This document shows positions 52,639 to 61,414 of a DNA stretch of 64,000 nt, one piece after another. The notes under the pieces were generated by a model that ran no database searches, was not told the DNA's origin, and saw only the letters and a list, made by a program, of their open reading frames with translations. The translations under genes were made by a program, and so were the position numbers. The DNA is from Planctomycetota bacterium. GTDB taxonomy: Bacteria > Planctomycetota > Planctomycetia > Pirellulales > PNKZ01. Numbering within the stretch: position 1 is the stretch's first letter; every line of letters begins with the position of its first letter. Location of the stretch: contig JAFEBQ010000027.1 of NCBI GenBank assembly GCA_018242585.1, positions 141,932-205,931 of the forward strand, in the 5' to 3' direction.

Positions 52639-53460
52639 CTACGACTTGGCCCGGATCGCTTTCACGGTCTCGGCCGCGCGATGGTCGATGATGCGACGCC
52701 CCCACTGAATCGTCTTCTCGACTGGCGCTAACTCGACGCCATTGATGCGAAACTTGCCAGCCTTCACGCGCTCGTCCATCCGCGCGGTTCGTGGGTCGAC
52801 GGCGATCATCTGCGCCGAAATCACGAAATCGTCGTGAAAGCCCTCGGGCTGCTGGTGGACCCCCTCTGCTTCGATCCACTTGGTCAGACCGGCGTAGTCG
52901 TAATACTCGGGCACGAAAACGACGCGGGGAGTTCCACTCCATTGGGAATTAAGACGATCGGCTACCGCTTTCATGCCGGCCTGGTTGCCACCGCTGTCCC
53001 CGAGCAAAACAATCCGCTTAAAGCCGTGCGTCTTGAAGCTGCCGCAAATGTCAATCAGCAATCTTTCAAAGGTGTCTTCCGTCACGCTGATCGAGCCGGG
53101 ATACTTCATGTGCATCGACGGCGGATTGATATCCCCCTCGGGCACGAACGGAACAATGGGGGCGACCAGTGCTTTTCCTAGCTTGCGCGCAATGGCTTCG
53201 GTCGTGCCGCGTAAGATGTAGTTGTGCTTGCCGGTCACCAGATAGGGACCGTTTTGTTCAACTCCCCCCGTGGCAACGATGACCGTGTCGGTGCCTTGGG
53301 CGAGCTGGTCGCGGACCTCCATCCAGGTAAGCTCCTCGACAAACACTGAATCGACCGCCGCAATCGGCCGCAGCCCGGCGGGGTCGGGTGTCATCGCATC
53401 GGGTATCGCGACCAGCAGCGCGGCCGCCGCACCAATCGCCCACAGGTAAGCTGTCTGCAT
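52639..53460 (-). CDS. Secreted creatininase-family protein with altered metal-site residues
   Basis: A 273-aa protein with a hydrophobic N-terminus (AYLWAIGAAAALLVAI). Where creatininase reads GSxEQHGPHLPLGTD, this protein has GGVEQNGPYLVTGKH, so the first His is Asn and the Asp is His; the NGHGGN motif reads GDSGGN, so that His is Ser. Glu is kept. Such variants exist in an uncharacterised exported subgroup, so metal binding and the amidohydrolase reaction cannot be taken for granted. It follows the FAH gene and precedes the deacylase gene by 20 bases. Confidence 0.8.
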   Translation of the reverse strand: MQTAYLWAIGAAAALLVAIPDAMTPDPAGLRPIAAVDSVFVEELTWMEVRDQLAQGTDTVIVATGGVEQNGPYLVTGKHNYILRGTTEAIARKLGKALVAPIVPFVPEGDINPPSMHMKYPGSISVTEDTFERLLIDICGSFKTHGFKRIVLLGDSGGNQAGMKAVADRLNSQWSGTPRVVFVPEYYDYAGLTKWIEAEGVHQQPEGFHDDFVISAQMIAVDPRTARMDERVKAGKFRINGVELAPVEKTIQWGRRIIDHRAAETVKAIRAKS

Positions 53461-53534
53461 GGTGAACCTCGTTTGTCAGCAAGAAGAAGTGAAAGCAATG
53501 TCAACTCAAACTAGTCGGCGCTGGTCCGGCAGCC

Positions 53535-54491
53535 TCATTCCGCCACGATGGGCGAGCTGAGCAGGCCAATGCGCTCGATCGAGGCCTCGAGCCGATCGCC
53601 AGGTTTCACAAAGGTTCCGCTCGATGCGCCGACGCCGGCCGGTGTGCCGGTCGAGATGATGTCTCCTGGTTCTAGCGTGACCATGTTTGAAATGAACTCG
53701 ATGATCGCGGCGACCGGGAAGATCATGGCGCCGGTAGTCGAGTTCTGGCGCAGTTCGCCGTTCAACTTGAGTTGCATCGCCAACTGCTGAGGATCGGCAA
53801 TCACGTCGGCCGACGTGATGCACGGCCCGCAGGGACAAAAGCTGTCGTGCCATTTGCCGTGCAACCAGTCGAAGAACTCGTCTTTGTCGCGTTTCTTGCG
53901 CCCCGGGTTCGGTCGAAACTTCCGATTGGAGATGTCATTGATCACGGTGTAGCCAGCCACAACGCCGAGTGCCTCGGACTCGGGAACTGCTTTGCAGCGC
54001 TTGCCAATCACGACGGCCAGTTCCAACTCCCAATCGATCGCCGCCGGCGAAATCTTGGGAATGACGACCGGCGCGCCGGGATCGGTCAACGTGGTCGTCG
54101 GCGGTTTCATGAAGACATAGGGAAACGTCTCGGCCCGGGCGGCCGCAATGCCACCCCCTTCCTTGATGTGATCGGCGTAGTTGCCAGCCAGCAGAAACAA
54201 CTTGTTCGGCCGGGGAATGGGGACATGCAGCTTGACCGCGGACGTGGCGATGGCCAGCTTGCCCGCTAGCGCGACGCGGTTCTGTTCGACCCAGCCGGCG
54301 ACTTTCTTCGCCGCGGCGAATGACGTCCCGGCGGGCAGATAGTCGAGCAGGTTGTCGCTCGCTGGCAGCGCGATATTCTCGTGAGTCGCGTCGGCATAGG
54401 CGCGAGCCGCGCTCGACAGCGAGACCACCTGCTGCTCATCGTAGATGCCAACCGAGGTCTGGCCTTGATGGGTGAAACGGCACAATCGCAT
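53535..54491 (-). CDS. Fumarylacetoacetate hydrolase (FAH) family enzyme
   Basis: A 318-aa enzyme. Family metal ligands are read in DWELELAVVIGK (Glu-x-Glu) and GYTVINDIS (Asp), with LAGNYADH at the domain start and SMVTLEPGDIISTGTPAGVG near the end. Family members cleave or isomerise 2-keto-acids with a beta-keto or hydroxy group (e.g. 2-keto-3-deoxy acid dehydratases/hydrolases). N-terminal FAH-type cap about 1-95. The neighbouring HpaI aldolase and SDR suggest acid-sugar-like intermediates, but this is inference. Confidence 0.9.
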   Translation of the reverse strand: MRLCRFTHQGQTSVGIYDEQQVVSLSSAARAYADATHENIALPASDNLLDYLPAGTSFAAAKKVAGWVEQNRVALAGKLAIATSAVKLHVPIPRPNKLFLLAGNYADHIKEGGGIAAARAETFPYVFMKPPTTTLTDPGAPVVIPKISPAAIDWELELAVVIGKRCKAVPESEALGVVAGYTVINDISNRKFRPNPGRKKRDKDEFFDWLHGKWHDSFCPCGPCITSADVIADPQQLAMQLKLNGELRQNSTTGAMIFPVAAIIEFISNMVTLEPGDIISTGTPAGVGASSGTFVKPGDRLEASIERIGLLSSPIVAE

Positions 54492-54621
54492 GGTGGGTTA
54501 TTTCCGTGGCGTGGCGGGAGGGGGGCGGGAAGCACACGTAGCTTGGCATCCCGTGGCGCGAAGTCAAGCGTTCCACGAGCCAAGGTAAAGCAGCGTGACC
54601 GTCGCCGTGGCAAATGCCGGG

Positions 54622-55542
54622 CTAGATTCGCGAATTGGCGATCTGAGCGGCGATGTCCATGCCGGCACGCTCGCTCCAGGCGTTGAGCATCCGCTGGAAG
54701 CGAGGGCCCGGCGCGCCGCCGCCGATCGGAATGTTGTTGACCTTGGTGCAGGGGGCCAGGCAATAAGGTGTCGTCGTCAGCCAGGCCTCGTCGGCGTTGA
54801 CCACGTCGTAGGGCTGGAAATCCTTCTCGAGGAACCCCAGGCCAACCGACGCGGCCAGCTCTTTGACCGTCTGCAAGCTGACGCCCCACAAAATGTTCCG
54901 CGTCGTGGGAGTGACGATCGTCTCGTCCTTGACAATGACAAAGTTGGCGCCGGCGCATTCGGTGACGTTGCCGTCGAGATCAAGCAGCAAGGTGATCGCG
55001 CGCGGATCGACCGCCTGGGTTTGCCGGTCGGCAAGAAACCAGTGCAGGCGGCTACGGTTCTTCATCTTTGGTTCGACGCACTGGGGAGGGACATGGCGAA
55101 TCGACGGGGTGACCACGTGCGCGCCGTCGGTGAACAAGTGCCGCCACATGCTGAAGCGGAGTGGGAACGAATGAATGCAGATCGTCGGCCGCAACGCCCC
55201 CGACGCGCCGGCGCTGCCCGCGTACATCAGGTTCTCGCCAGGAGTAACAAAATGCACGATGCCCAGGTCGTCCGCGGCATTCAGTAGCCGGCCATTGACC
55301 TCGGCCAACTCGCGCGTCTTGGCGACCATCTCGGCCTGGGTCATGGGGACGGCAATGCCGGCGTATTTCAACGAGCGATACAATCGCGCCACGTGATCTT
55401 CCACGCGGTACGGAACGTGGCGAAATGTTCGCGTCATCTCCGTCAACGTCGCGCCAAGTACCAGGCCCAGGTCGTAGATGTTCAGCTTGGCCAACGAGGC
55501 AGGCACGAACTCGCCATTCAGATAGACTACCGGTTCGCTCAC
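54622..55542 (-). CDS. Class IV aminotransferase (PLP-dependent)
   Basis: A 306-aa BCAT/D-amino-acid-transaminase-fold protein. Opening YLNGEFVPASLAKLNIYDLGLVLG and the segment EPKMKNRSRLHWFLAD (Lys159 or Lys161 binds PLP) are typical, as are GNVTECAGANFVIV and TTPYCLAPCTKVNN. Family members move amino groups onto or off 2-keto acids. The GTG at 55542 has GGAG about 9 bases upstream and overlaps the preceding stop (GTGA), so translation is probably coupled to the propeller gene. Substrate unknown. Confidence 0.88.
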   Translation of the reverse strand: MSEPVVYLNGEFVPASLAKLNIYDLGLVLGATLTEMTRTFRHVPYRVEDHVARLYRSLKYAGIAVPMTQAEMVAKTRELAEVNGRLLNAADDLGIVHFVTPGENLMYAGSAGASGALRPTICIHSFPLRFSMWRHLFTDGAHVVTPSIRHVPPQCVEPKMKNRSRLHWFLADRQTQAVDPRAITLLLDLDGNVTECAGANFVIVKDETIVTPTTRNILWGVSLQTVKELAASVGLGFLEKDFQPYDVVNADEAWLTTTPYCLAPCTKVNNIPIGGGAPGPRFQRMLNAWSERAGMDIAAQIANSRI

Positions 55543-56810
55543 GGCTGATTGCTCCGCGGCAAGACATCGGATCGTCGGTTCGGCTTGGCCCACAGCACGC
55601 GGGCCACGAACGTCGCCCCTTCGGCTCCGCGTTGCTGGGAATCTTTCATAAACATCCCTTCCGACACCGTGACCCACGATTCCGCCGCATTGATCGGGCA
55701 GGCGCCAAAGTTGCCGAGTTCCGCTCCGCGCTCCGGCACGACGATTCTCTCGGTACGCCGCAATACGCGTAAGCTGTCGAGATTGACTTGCGCCATGAAC
55801 AAGGGCGCGCGATGCCGGACAATATGATCATTGTTCGCGCCGCGGCGGGTATAAACGAGAAACAGGCCATCGCTGTGCGCCAGCCAATGTTGCTGTGTGT
55901 TGTAGCTGCCCAGTTCCGCGCCGTCGTCGAAGAGCCAGGGTTGCGGCTCGGCGAATTGCAGGCTTGCGTCGCCGACGCTCACATATCCCCGGACATCGTT
56001 GCGCAGCGTCAGGAAATAGCGGCCGCCAAATTCGACCAGCGAGGGCTCGTAAAGTCCGCGCGCGACGCTTGACCGCAACACGCTCCCGTGCCGCGCATAG
56101 GTCAACCGCGCGCCATCGAAGCGGCATTCGGCCACCGTCGTGCTGAACGGTTCGCGTGCGTTGCGGCCAATGTACAGCGGCACCAACAGGCGGCCATCGG
56201 GCCGCACCAGCCATTGCGAGCAGGCATTGCGCGCGAAATTGAATTGTTCGTCTGGGGGCAACTCCAGCATTTGCCAAGGCGACCAGTGGCGCGTCCGCGG
56301 GTCAAACACCGCGTAGACCGTTTGGTGCGCGCGGGGGATGTCTTCCAACTGCTTCCCTTTGGCGTTGTAGCGCACCTGGCAGCCGATGGCGAGCAGTTTG
56401 CCGGTGAGGGCGTGCCAGCCGGGCGTGACGTCCGCGACGCTAATGGTGACGCCGTCCGGTTGTTGACGCCAATCCAGTTCCTGGGGAAGAATCGGCCCGG
56501 CCCAACTGCCAGTCGGGGACTCGCGAGTTAGCACGTGCAAGCCGGAGTAATAGTCCGATATCTTGAGGTGCTTTTGAATTGTCATGACGATCGACGGCTC
56601 AACGCCCTCGGGGGCGGGAATGGCGGCGGCACGAGGGTGAAACCAGAGAAAGTCACCGCCGTTATGCTTGATGACGGTTTCCAACTTCACGGAAAAGTCG
56701 ACTGGCGCTGGATCGGCCGCGGAAACCGTCAACGAAGTCGCGAGCAAGCTCGCGACCAGCGGGAACGAGCACCTGAACAGTCTCGGCCATCGGCCGCGCG
56801 CACAAGTCAT
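55539..56810 (-). CDS. Secreted sialidase-like beta-propeller protein
   Basis: A 423-aa protein with a Sec signal (LFRCSFPLVASLLATSLTVSA). It shows six-bladed-propeller traits of sialidase-like proteins: DFLWFHPRAAAIP, RHWSPWQMLELP, ARGLYEPSLVEFGGRYFLTLRN and HWLAHSDGLFLVYTRRG. The Arg triad of true sialidases was not located, so enzyme activity is not claimed. It is first in the minus-strand run; its end overlaps the aminotransferase start. Confidence 0.75.
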   Translation of the reverse strand: MTCARGRWPRLFRCSFPLVASLLATSLTVSAADPAPVDFSVKLETVIKHNGGDFLWFHPRAAAIPAPEGVEPSIVMTIQKHLKISDYYSGLHVLTRESPTGSWAGPILPQELDWRQQPDGVTISVADVTPGWHALTGKLLAIGCQVRYNAKGKQLEDIPRAHQTVYAVFDPRTRHWSPWQMLELPPDEQFNFARNACSQWLVRPDGRLLVPLYIGRNAREPFSTTVAECRFDGARLTYARHGSVLRSSVARGLYEPSLVEFGGRYFLTLRNDVRGYVSVGDASLQFAEPQPWLFDDGAELGSYNTQQHWLAHSDGLFLVYTRRGANNDHIVRHRAPLFMAQVNLDSLRVLRRTERIVVPERGAELGNFGACPINAAESWVTVSEGMFMKDSQQRGAEGATFVARVLWAKPNRRSDVLPRSNQP

Positions 56811-57095
56811 GGATACTACTTCGCGAGTTGAGTAGGTGTGAGCGATCACCCAGGCAAGGCTGTAGGAGAAGGCGGCGCATGTCGGCCATTGGCGCCGCTG
56901 GGGCAAGTGAATGTCTCCGGTGGGCAAGTCATTGCAAGCATATCCCACCGCGAGCTAGCGATCTATCCCCGCTGGGCGGCAATCTGTGCGCGCTCTTTGC
57001 AATGCACGCCAGCGGCGAGTAGGCTTTTCATGGTGGATCGTTTCGACGGTCTCACTCCCGCCCCATTTCCCACCTCAGAGAGCAAAGGATCCGTG

Positions 57096-57665
57096 ATGAA
57101 GAAACTTGTTCTACTAGTCGCGGCCGGCGCGCTGGCCCTGGCCGCCAACGTCGGTTTTGCCGATTCGCCCCAGACGCCGCTGGACTATCAGGTGACCACG
57201 ATCGACGGCAAACCGGCCGACTTATCGCAATACAAAGGGAAGGTCGTGTTGATTGTCAACACCGCCAGCCGTTGCGGCAACACCAAGCAATACACCAACC
57301 TGGAAAGTCTGTATCGCAAGTATCAAGGTCAGGGCCTGGTGATTCTTGGCTTCCCCGCCAACGAGTTCGGCAAGCAAGAGCCTGGCACCGACGCCGAGAT
57401 TGCCGAGTTCTGCAAGACCAAGTATGCGGTCGAATTCCCCATGTTCAGCAAGATCGTGGTTAAGGGCGAGGGAATCGCCCCGTTGTATCAACACCTCACC
57501 GGTGCAAACACCAATCCGAAGTTCGCCGGCCCAGTCTCGTGGAACTTCGAGAAATTCCTGATTGGTCGCGACGGTCAGGTAGCCGCCCGCTTTGCGCCGA
57601 AGCTTAATCCCGAGTCATCCGAAGTGGTGAGCGCCATCGAAGCGGAACTGGCAAAAGCGAAGTAA
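57096..57665 (+). CDS. Exported glutathione peroxidase family protein (thioredoxin-type)
   Basis: A 189-aa thioredoxin-fold peroxidase with a Sec signal (KKLVLLVAAGALALAANVGFA). The catalytic tetrad is intact: Cys in NTASRCGNT, Gln in GKQEPG, and Trp-Asn in SWNFEKFL. The Cys of EFCKTKYAVEFPMF matches the resolving Cys of thioredoxin-dependent Cys-GPx proteins; the usual FPC Cys is Ala. Reduces peroxides in the periplasm. ATG at 57096 gives the signal peptide. A hairpin terminator follows 54 bases after the stop. Confidence 0.88.
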   Translation: MKKLVLLVAAGALALAANVGFADSPQTPLDYQVTTIDGKPADLSQYKGKVVLIVNTASRCGNTKQYTNLESLYRKYQGQGLVILGFPANEFGKQEPGTDAEIAEFCKTKYAVEFPMFSKIVVKGEGIAPLYQHLTGANTNPKFAGPVSWNFEKFLIGRDGQVAARFAPKLNPESSEVVSAIEAELAKAK

Positions 57666-57718
57666 GCTCGCGGCGCGTCGAACTCGCGTGCCATCAAGGC
57701 CACCACAGCCAACGCATC

Positions 57719-57746
57719 GCCCGCTCCCACGCCGATGGGAGCGGGC
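57719..57746 (+). terminator. Strong hairpin downstream of the glutathione peroxidase gene
   Basis: Perfect 11-bp stem GCCCGCTCCCA/TGGGAGCGGGC with a 6-nt loop, 54 bases after the stop. No long T-run follows directly; TGTTTGATT is 22 bases later. Likely ends the gene's transcript. Confidence 0.55.
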
Positions 57747-57833
57747 AGCCGCGCGCCGTGGCGGGGTGTTTGATTCGCGCCGCGCTTTGCTCGCGACAAG
57801 CATCGCTCCCATCATTTTTCCAAGGAACCGCTC

Positions 57834-58751
57834 GTGCTGAAAAACCCGCTGCTGGCGACGCCGAATCGCATTTTGCCGGCGTTGGTGACCCCGCTGACGC
57901 CCAACGGCGATTTGGACGTGGCCAGCGCGGAACGGCTGATCGACCATCTTTACACGCGTGGCGTGGGTGGTTTGTACGTCACCGGGAGCACCGGCGAAGG
58001 GATTTACCTCGACTTTGAAATCCGCCGCCGGTTGGTTGAATTGGCCGTCAGCATGTCCGCCAACCGTGGGCAAGTTGTGGTCCACGTCGGCGCGATCCAA
58101 ACCTCGGCGGCGTTGCAGTTGGCCGCGCACGCGGCAAAAGTCGGGGCCACGGCCGTGAGCAGCATTCCGCCGTTCGTGGGCGGCTTCAGTTGGCCCGAGG
58201 TGCATGACTATTACCGCCGCCTGGGGGAAGCTAGTCCGTTGCCCGTGGTGGCCTATTACATTCCAGGGCTGACGGGCCAGACGTTCTCGGTCGACCAGTT
58301 GGCGTCGCTTTTGTCGCTGCCGAACATCGTCGGTTTCAAGAGTACCGACACCAATTTATACCTGATGCAACGGCTGCTGTCGCGATTCAGTTCCGACCAA
58401 ATCATGTACAACGGCCCTGACGAATTGTTGGCCATGGGGCTCGGCATGGGTGCCCACGGTGGAATTGGCACCACTTATAATTTCATGCCGGAACTGATTC
58501 TGCAGGTGGCCCGGTATGTGGCCGCGGGGCAACTGCGCGAGGCCACGCAAGTGCAGAAACAGGTCAACGAGATCATCGAAGCGCTACTGCGACACCAAGG
58601 ACTAGCCGCCTCGAAGCAAATTCTCTACTGGCAAGGGTTAATTGACCATCCCGATTGCGCGGCGCCGCGAGCGCCGCTTACGCCGCCCGCTCAAGCTGAA
58701 CTGCGGCGCAGCCTGGAAAGAACCTCGCTCGCGTCGACCTGGGTGCGATAG
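57834..58751 (+). CDS. Dihydrodipicolinate synthase/N-acetylneuraminate lyase family aldolase
   Basis: A 305-aa class I aldolase TIM barrel. GSTGEG at 51-56 binds the 2-keto-acid carboxylate, Tyr in VVAYYIPGLTG (141 or 142) is the proton relay and Lys169 in GFKSTD forms the Schiff base. YIPGLTG and GFKS resemble the N-acetylneuraminate lyase branch more than DapA. The start is GTG with AAGGA about 8 bases upstream. Isolated from other sialate genes, so substrate is open; sugar-acid or sialate-like aldol cleavage is inference. Confidence 0.9.
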   Translation: MLKNPLLATPNRILPALVTPLTPNGDLDVASAERLIDHLYTRGVGGLYVTGSTGEGIYLDFEIRRRLVELAVSMSANRGQVVVHVGAIQTSAALQLAAHAAKVGATAVSSIPPFVGGFSWPEVHDYYRRLGEASPLPVVAYYIPGLTGQTFSVDQLASLLSLPNIVGFKSTDTNLYLMQRLLSRFSSDQIMYNGPDELLAMGLGMGAHGGIGTTYNFMPELILQVARYVAAGQLREATQVQKQVNEIIEALLRHQGLAASKQILYWQGLIDHPDCAAPRAPLTPPAQAELRRSLERTSLASTWVR

Positions 58752-58763
58752 CGGCCGGCGCGA

Positions 58764-60269
58764 TCACTCGCCAAAGCAGAGCAATGATTCACGCGTGCGA
58801 AAAAAAAGCCGACCGTCGGCAATGGCCGGCGTGGCGACGATGGCGGCGCCGAGTTGATTCTTGGCCAGGATCTCGAGTTCGGGCGAATCCTTGAGCACGA
58901 CGACCACGCCGTTTTCGCCGGCAACATAGATTTTGCCATCGCCATGAATCGGCGAGGCAAAGTAATCGCTCGCGTTGTCAATTCGCTTCGGCCCCCACAA
59001 CTGATTCCCTTGCGATGTCTCAAAGCAGGTCGCGATGCCGCCACACTTCACCAACAGCATGCGTCCGCTGGCCACCATGGGCGAAACGATGTGATCCGTG
59101 TGCTTCGTCGCGTGCTTCCACAGCACATGGGTGTCAGTCACGTTTCCCGCGCCTCCGCCGCGCACGGCCAGCACGTATTCGCTGGCCGGATTGGCCGACT
59201 CGAAGCTGGCTCCCGCATAGTTTCCCGGTGGGAGAAACGCTTTGTCGAGTTCCTCGCCTTCGAGCGCGCCGTCGCCGTTCAGGTCACCGCGATCAAATGT
59301 CCGACGATAGAAGGCCGCTGGCACGGGCATTTTGCCAACGAATGCCTGTAGCTCTTCCTTGGTGATCTTGCCGTCACGGTTGCCGGTCTCGGCCTGATCG
59401 ATCGACGCGATCCATTGCTTGGCGATGCCTCCGCTTTGCAGCGAGATATAAATAATGCCGTCACGACTGACCGGCGTCGTTTTGATGTTGCGCAGCAACG
59501 TCCGCGCAAACCATGCCCGCTTGCCAGTCTCCAAATCGTAGCCAATCAGCATGCCGGTGCCGGCAACGATTAACTCGTCGCCATGCCCCGCCTGGTTGAT
59601 GACCGGGTGTGAGTAGCCAGCGCACATATCGCTGCGATCGTCTCGCCAACGCAACTTGCCGGTCAGCTTGTCAAAGGCGTACAGGGCGGGAGACAGGTCG
59701 TCATCCTGGCAAAAGATCACCAAATCCTGATGCACGATTGGTGACATGCCAGGCCCCCATTTGAACACGTAGTAGGGGATCGGCAACTCGGCCTGCCACC
59801 GGTCGGCGCCGGTCACCGCGTCGACACAGCGCAGTCCCAGCGTCGTGAAGTAAAAGAAAACTCGCTCGCCGTCGGTCGCGGGGGTCGTCGAGGCGTGGCT
59901 GTTCGTATGGTGAATCTCAGGCAGCTCGCCCGTCGGCCACGAGCGCTCCCACAACTTGGCCCCCGTCTGGGCATCAAAAGCCGATAACGCCACATGCCCA
60001 GAATCGATCATCGAGGTGATAAACACCCGGCCAGAGGCAATCGCCGGGCAGCCAATGCCGTCGCCCAGCGGCGCCGACCATTTCAGATGTTCGGTGGCGG
60101 AAAAAGTCGTCGGCAATGGCAGCTTCGAGTTGGAAATGCCGCTGCAATTGCACCCGCGAAACTGCGGCCAGTCCTCCGCCGTGGCTTGAGCAACCAGCAA
60201 CCCCCAGCATAACAGCCAACTTACGTTGGCGATTTTCAAGGCGCATAAGCGTGGCATAAGTCGCCTCAT
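58764..60269 (-). CDS. Exported PQQ-like beta-propeller with an EF-hand insert
   Basis: A 501-aa protein with a Sec signal (ANVSWLLCWGLLVAQATA). The propeller repeats of PQQ type are clear: FDAQTGAKLWERSW, VDAVTGADRWQAEL, FDKLTGKLRWRDD, YDLETGKRAWFA. Residues about 291-345 break the propeller with two EF-hand-like loops: the second, DLNGDGALEGEE, is canonical; the first (TGNRDGKITKEE) is degenerate at position 1. Calcium sensing or structural binding is possible. No PQQ-coordinating residues were verified. It is convergent with the aldolase gene. Confidence 0.88.
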   Translation of the reverse strand: MRRLMPRLCALKIANVSWLLCWGLLVAQATAEDWPQFRGCNCSGISNSKLPLPTTFSATEHLKWSAPLGDGIGCPAIASGRVFITSMIDSGHVALSAFDAQTGAKLWERSWPTGELPEIHHTNSHASTTPATDGERVFFYFTTLGLRCVDAVTGADRWQAELPIPYYVFKWGPGMSPIVHQDLVIFCQDDDLSPALYAFDKLTGKLRWRDDRSDMCAGYSHPVINQAGHGDELIVAGTGMLIGYDLETGKRAWFARTLLRNIKTTPVSRDGIIYISLQSGGIAKQWIASIDQAETGNRDGKITKEELQAFVGKMPVPAAFYRRTFDRGDLNGDGALEGEELDKAFLPPGNYAGASFESANPASEYVLAVRGGGAGNVTDTHVLWKHATKHTDHIVSPMVASGRMLLVKCGGIATCFETSQGNQLWGPKRIDNASDYFASPIHGDGKIYVAGENGVVVVLKDSPELEILAKNQLGAAIVATPAIADGRLFFRTRESLLCFGE

Positions 60270-60392
60270 CAGAGCTGCCCTTCATGGCAGGCAAAATTGT
60301 CGGATCGACCCTGCCCCGTGCAGAATGACATGTCGCGAATCGCCAGTCAAATATTTGCTCCGCTGATCACGCGGTGGGGGCCGGAAAGACGC
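60270..60392. other. Gap between the SDR and PQQ-like genes
   Basis: Holds a perfect AT palindrome CAAATATTTG at 60348-60357, about 80 bases upstream of the PQQ-like gene start on the minus strand. It could belong to that gene's promoter; nothing else is seen. Confidence 0.3.
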
Positions 60393-61163
60393 TCAGCTAT
60401 TGTCCATCGCGTCTTTGATGACCCAACCACCATCGACGCGCAGGACGCTGCCGGTGATGTAGTCTGCCTGATCGGACGAGAGAAACGTCACGGCCTGGCC
60501 AATGTCCTGGGGAGTGCCCAGGCGCCCCCACGGTAGCGTGGGGGCCGCCTGGCGAATGGCTTCCGCGCCGAAGGTGCTTTTTTCGCCCGGCGTGTCGATC
60601 CAGCCGGGTTCGATGACGTTGACATTGACGCGGTGCGGCAACAACTCGACGGCGATCGTCGCGGCCAGGTGATTCAAGCCAGCCTTGGCCGCGTTGTAGG
60701 CCACGCTTCGCGCGTAGGGGCGTTCGGCATGGACGCTCGAAATAAATACCATTTTGCCCCCAGCGCCTTGCGAGACCATTTGACGGGCGACAAGTTGCGC
60801 CATGTGAAACCCCGCAGTCAGGGTGCCCAGGATCACGCGCTCGAACAGGGCGGGGTCGTACTCCAAAAACGTGCCGCGCTTACTAAAAGCGGGGTTGCTG
60901 ACCAGAATGTCGATCCGCCCGGTTGCCGCCACGGCCCGGGATACCAGTTCTTCACAGCCGGCGCGCGAGAAGACGTCAGCATCGATCTCCACGCACGACC
61001 GGCCAAGTCGGCGAATTTCATCGGCCGTGGCCGCCAGGTCGGAGCTACCAGGGCGATCGTTGATGATCACGTTGGCGCCGGCACGCGCCAATTCCCAGGC
61101 GCAACCCTGACCGATGCCGCGCCCCGCGCCGGTAACCAAGGCAAACTTTCCGGCCAGATTCAT
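60393..61163 (-). CDS. SDR-family oxidoreductase (FabG-like)
   Basis: A 256-aa classical SDR. Motifs: ALVTGAGRGIGQG, IDILVSNPAF, the Ser region MVFISSVHAERP, YNAAKAGLNHL (YxxxK) and the C-terminal ITGSVLRVDGGWVI. It is transcribed divergently from the SSF symporter; the shared 251-base region has a perfect palindrome, so both may be under one regulator. Substrate unknown. Confidence 0.9.
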   Translation of the reverse strand: MNLAGKFALVTGAGRGIGQGCAWELARAGANVIINDRPGSSDLAATADEIRRLGRSCVEIDADVFSRAGCEELVSRAVAATGRIDILVSNPAFSKRGTFLEYDPALFERVILGTLTAGFHMAQLVARQMVSQGAGGKMVFISSVHAERPYARSVAYNAAKAGLNHLAATIAVELLPHRVNVNVIEPGWIDTPGEKSTFGAEAIRQAAPTLPWGRLGTPQDIGQAVTFLSSDQADYITGSVLRVDGGWVIKDAMDNS

Positions 61164-61245
61164 GATCGTTCACGGCCAGCTAGCCGCGCCTGGACCAAGG
61201 AGGGCCACTCGAGGGTGGCGCCAGTCGTCAACGCTCGATTGCCGC

Positions 61246-61259
61246 CGTGTTATAACACG
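61246..61259. promoter_or_regulatory. Perfect palindrome in the SDR/symporter divergent region
   Basis: CGTGTTATAACACG, 14 bases and fully palindromic, 82 bases from the SDR start and about 155 from the symporter start. A second, weaker inverted pair (TGGTGGC/GCCACCA, 61294-61300 and 61311-61317) is nearby. It has the shape of an operator for a dimeric regulator; the regulator is not encoded beside it. Confidence 0.45.
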
Positions 61260-61414
61260 CGGACATCTCCCACCGCACGGGAGAAAATAGCCCTGGTGGC
61301 AATGTAGGGCGCCACCAAGTATCCTGCGTATCGGCCAATCCACGCCTGATTCATGGCGCGATCAATGCAACAAGTCGCGCCGCCCGTCGCCCCTTTGCTT
61401 GGTATCTGTTGACC

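Noticed and set aside
52619-52942. N-terminal extension of the AstE/AspA gene
   Set aside because: The extra 108 codons lie inside the creatininase-like gene and have no family features; the start near 52618 gives the normal domain.
55539-58751. Sialic-acid utilisation operon (sialidase-like protein plus NAL-like aldolase)
   Set aside because: The genes are on opposite strands, the Arg triad of sialidases was not found, and no kinase, epimerase or deacetylase of the pathway is present.
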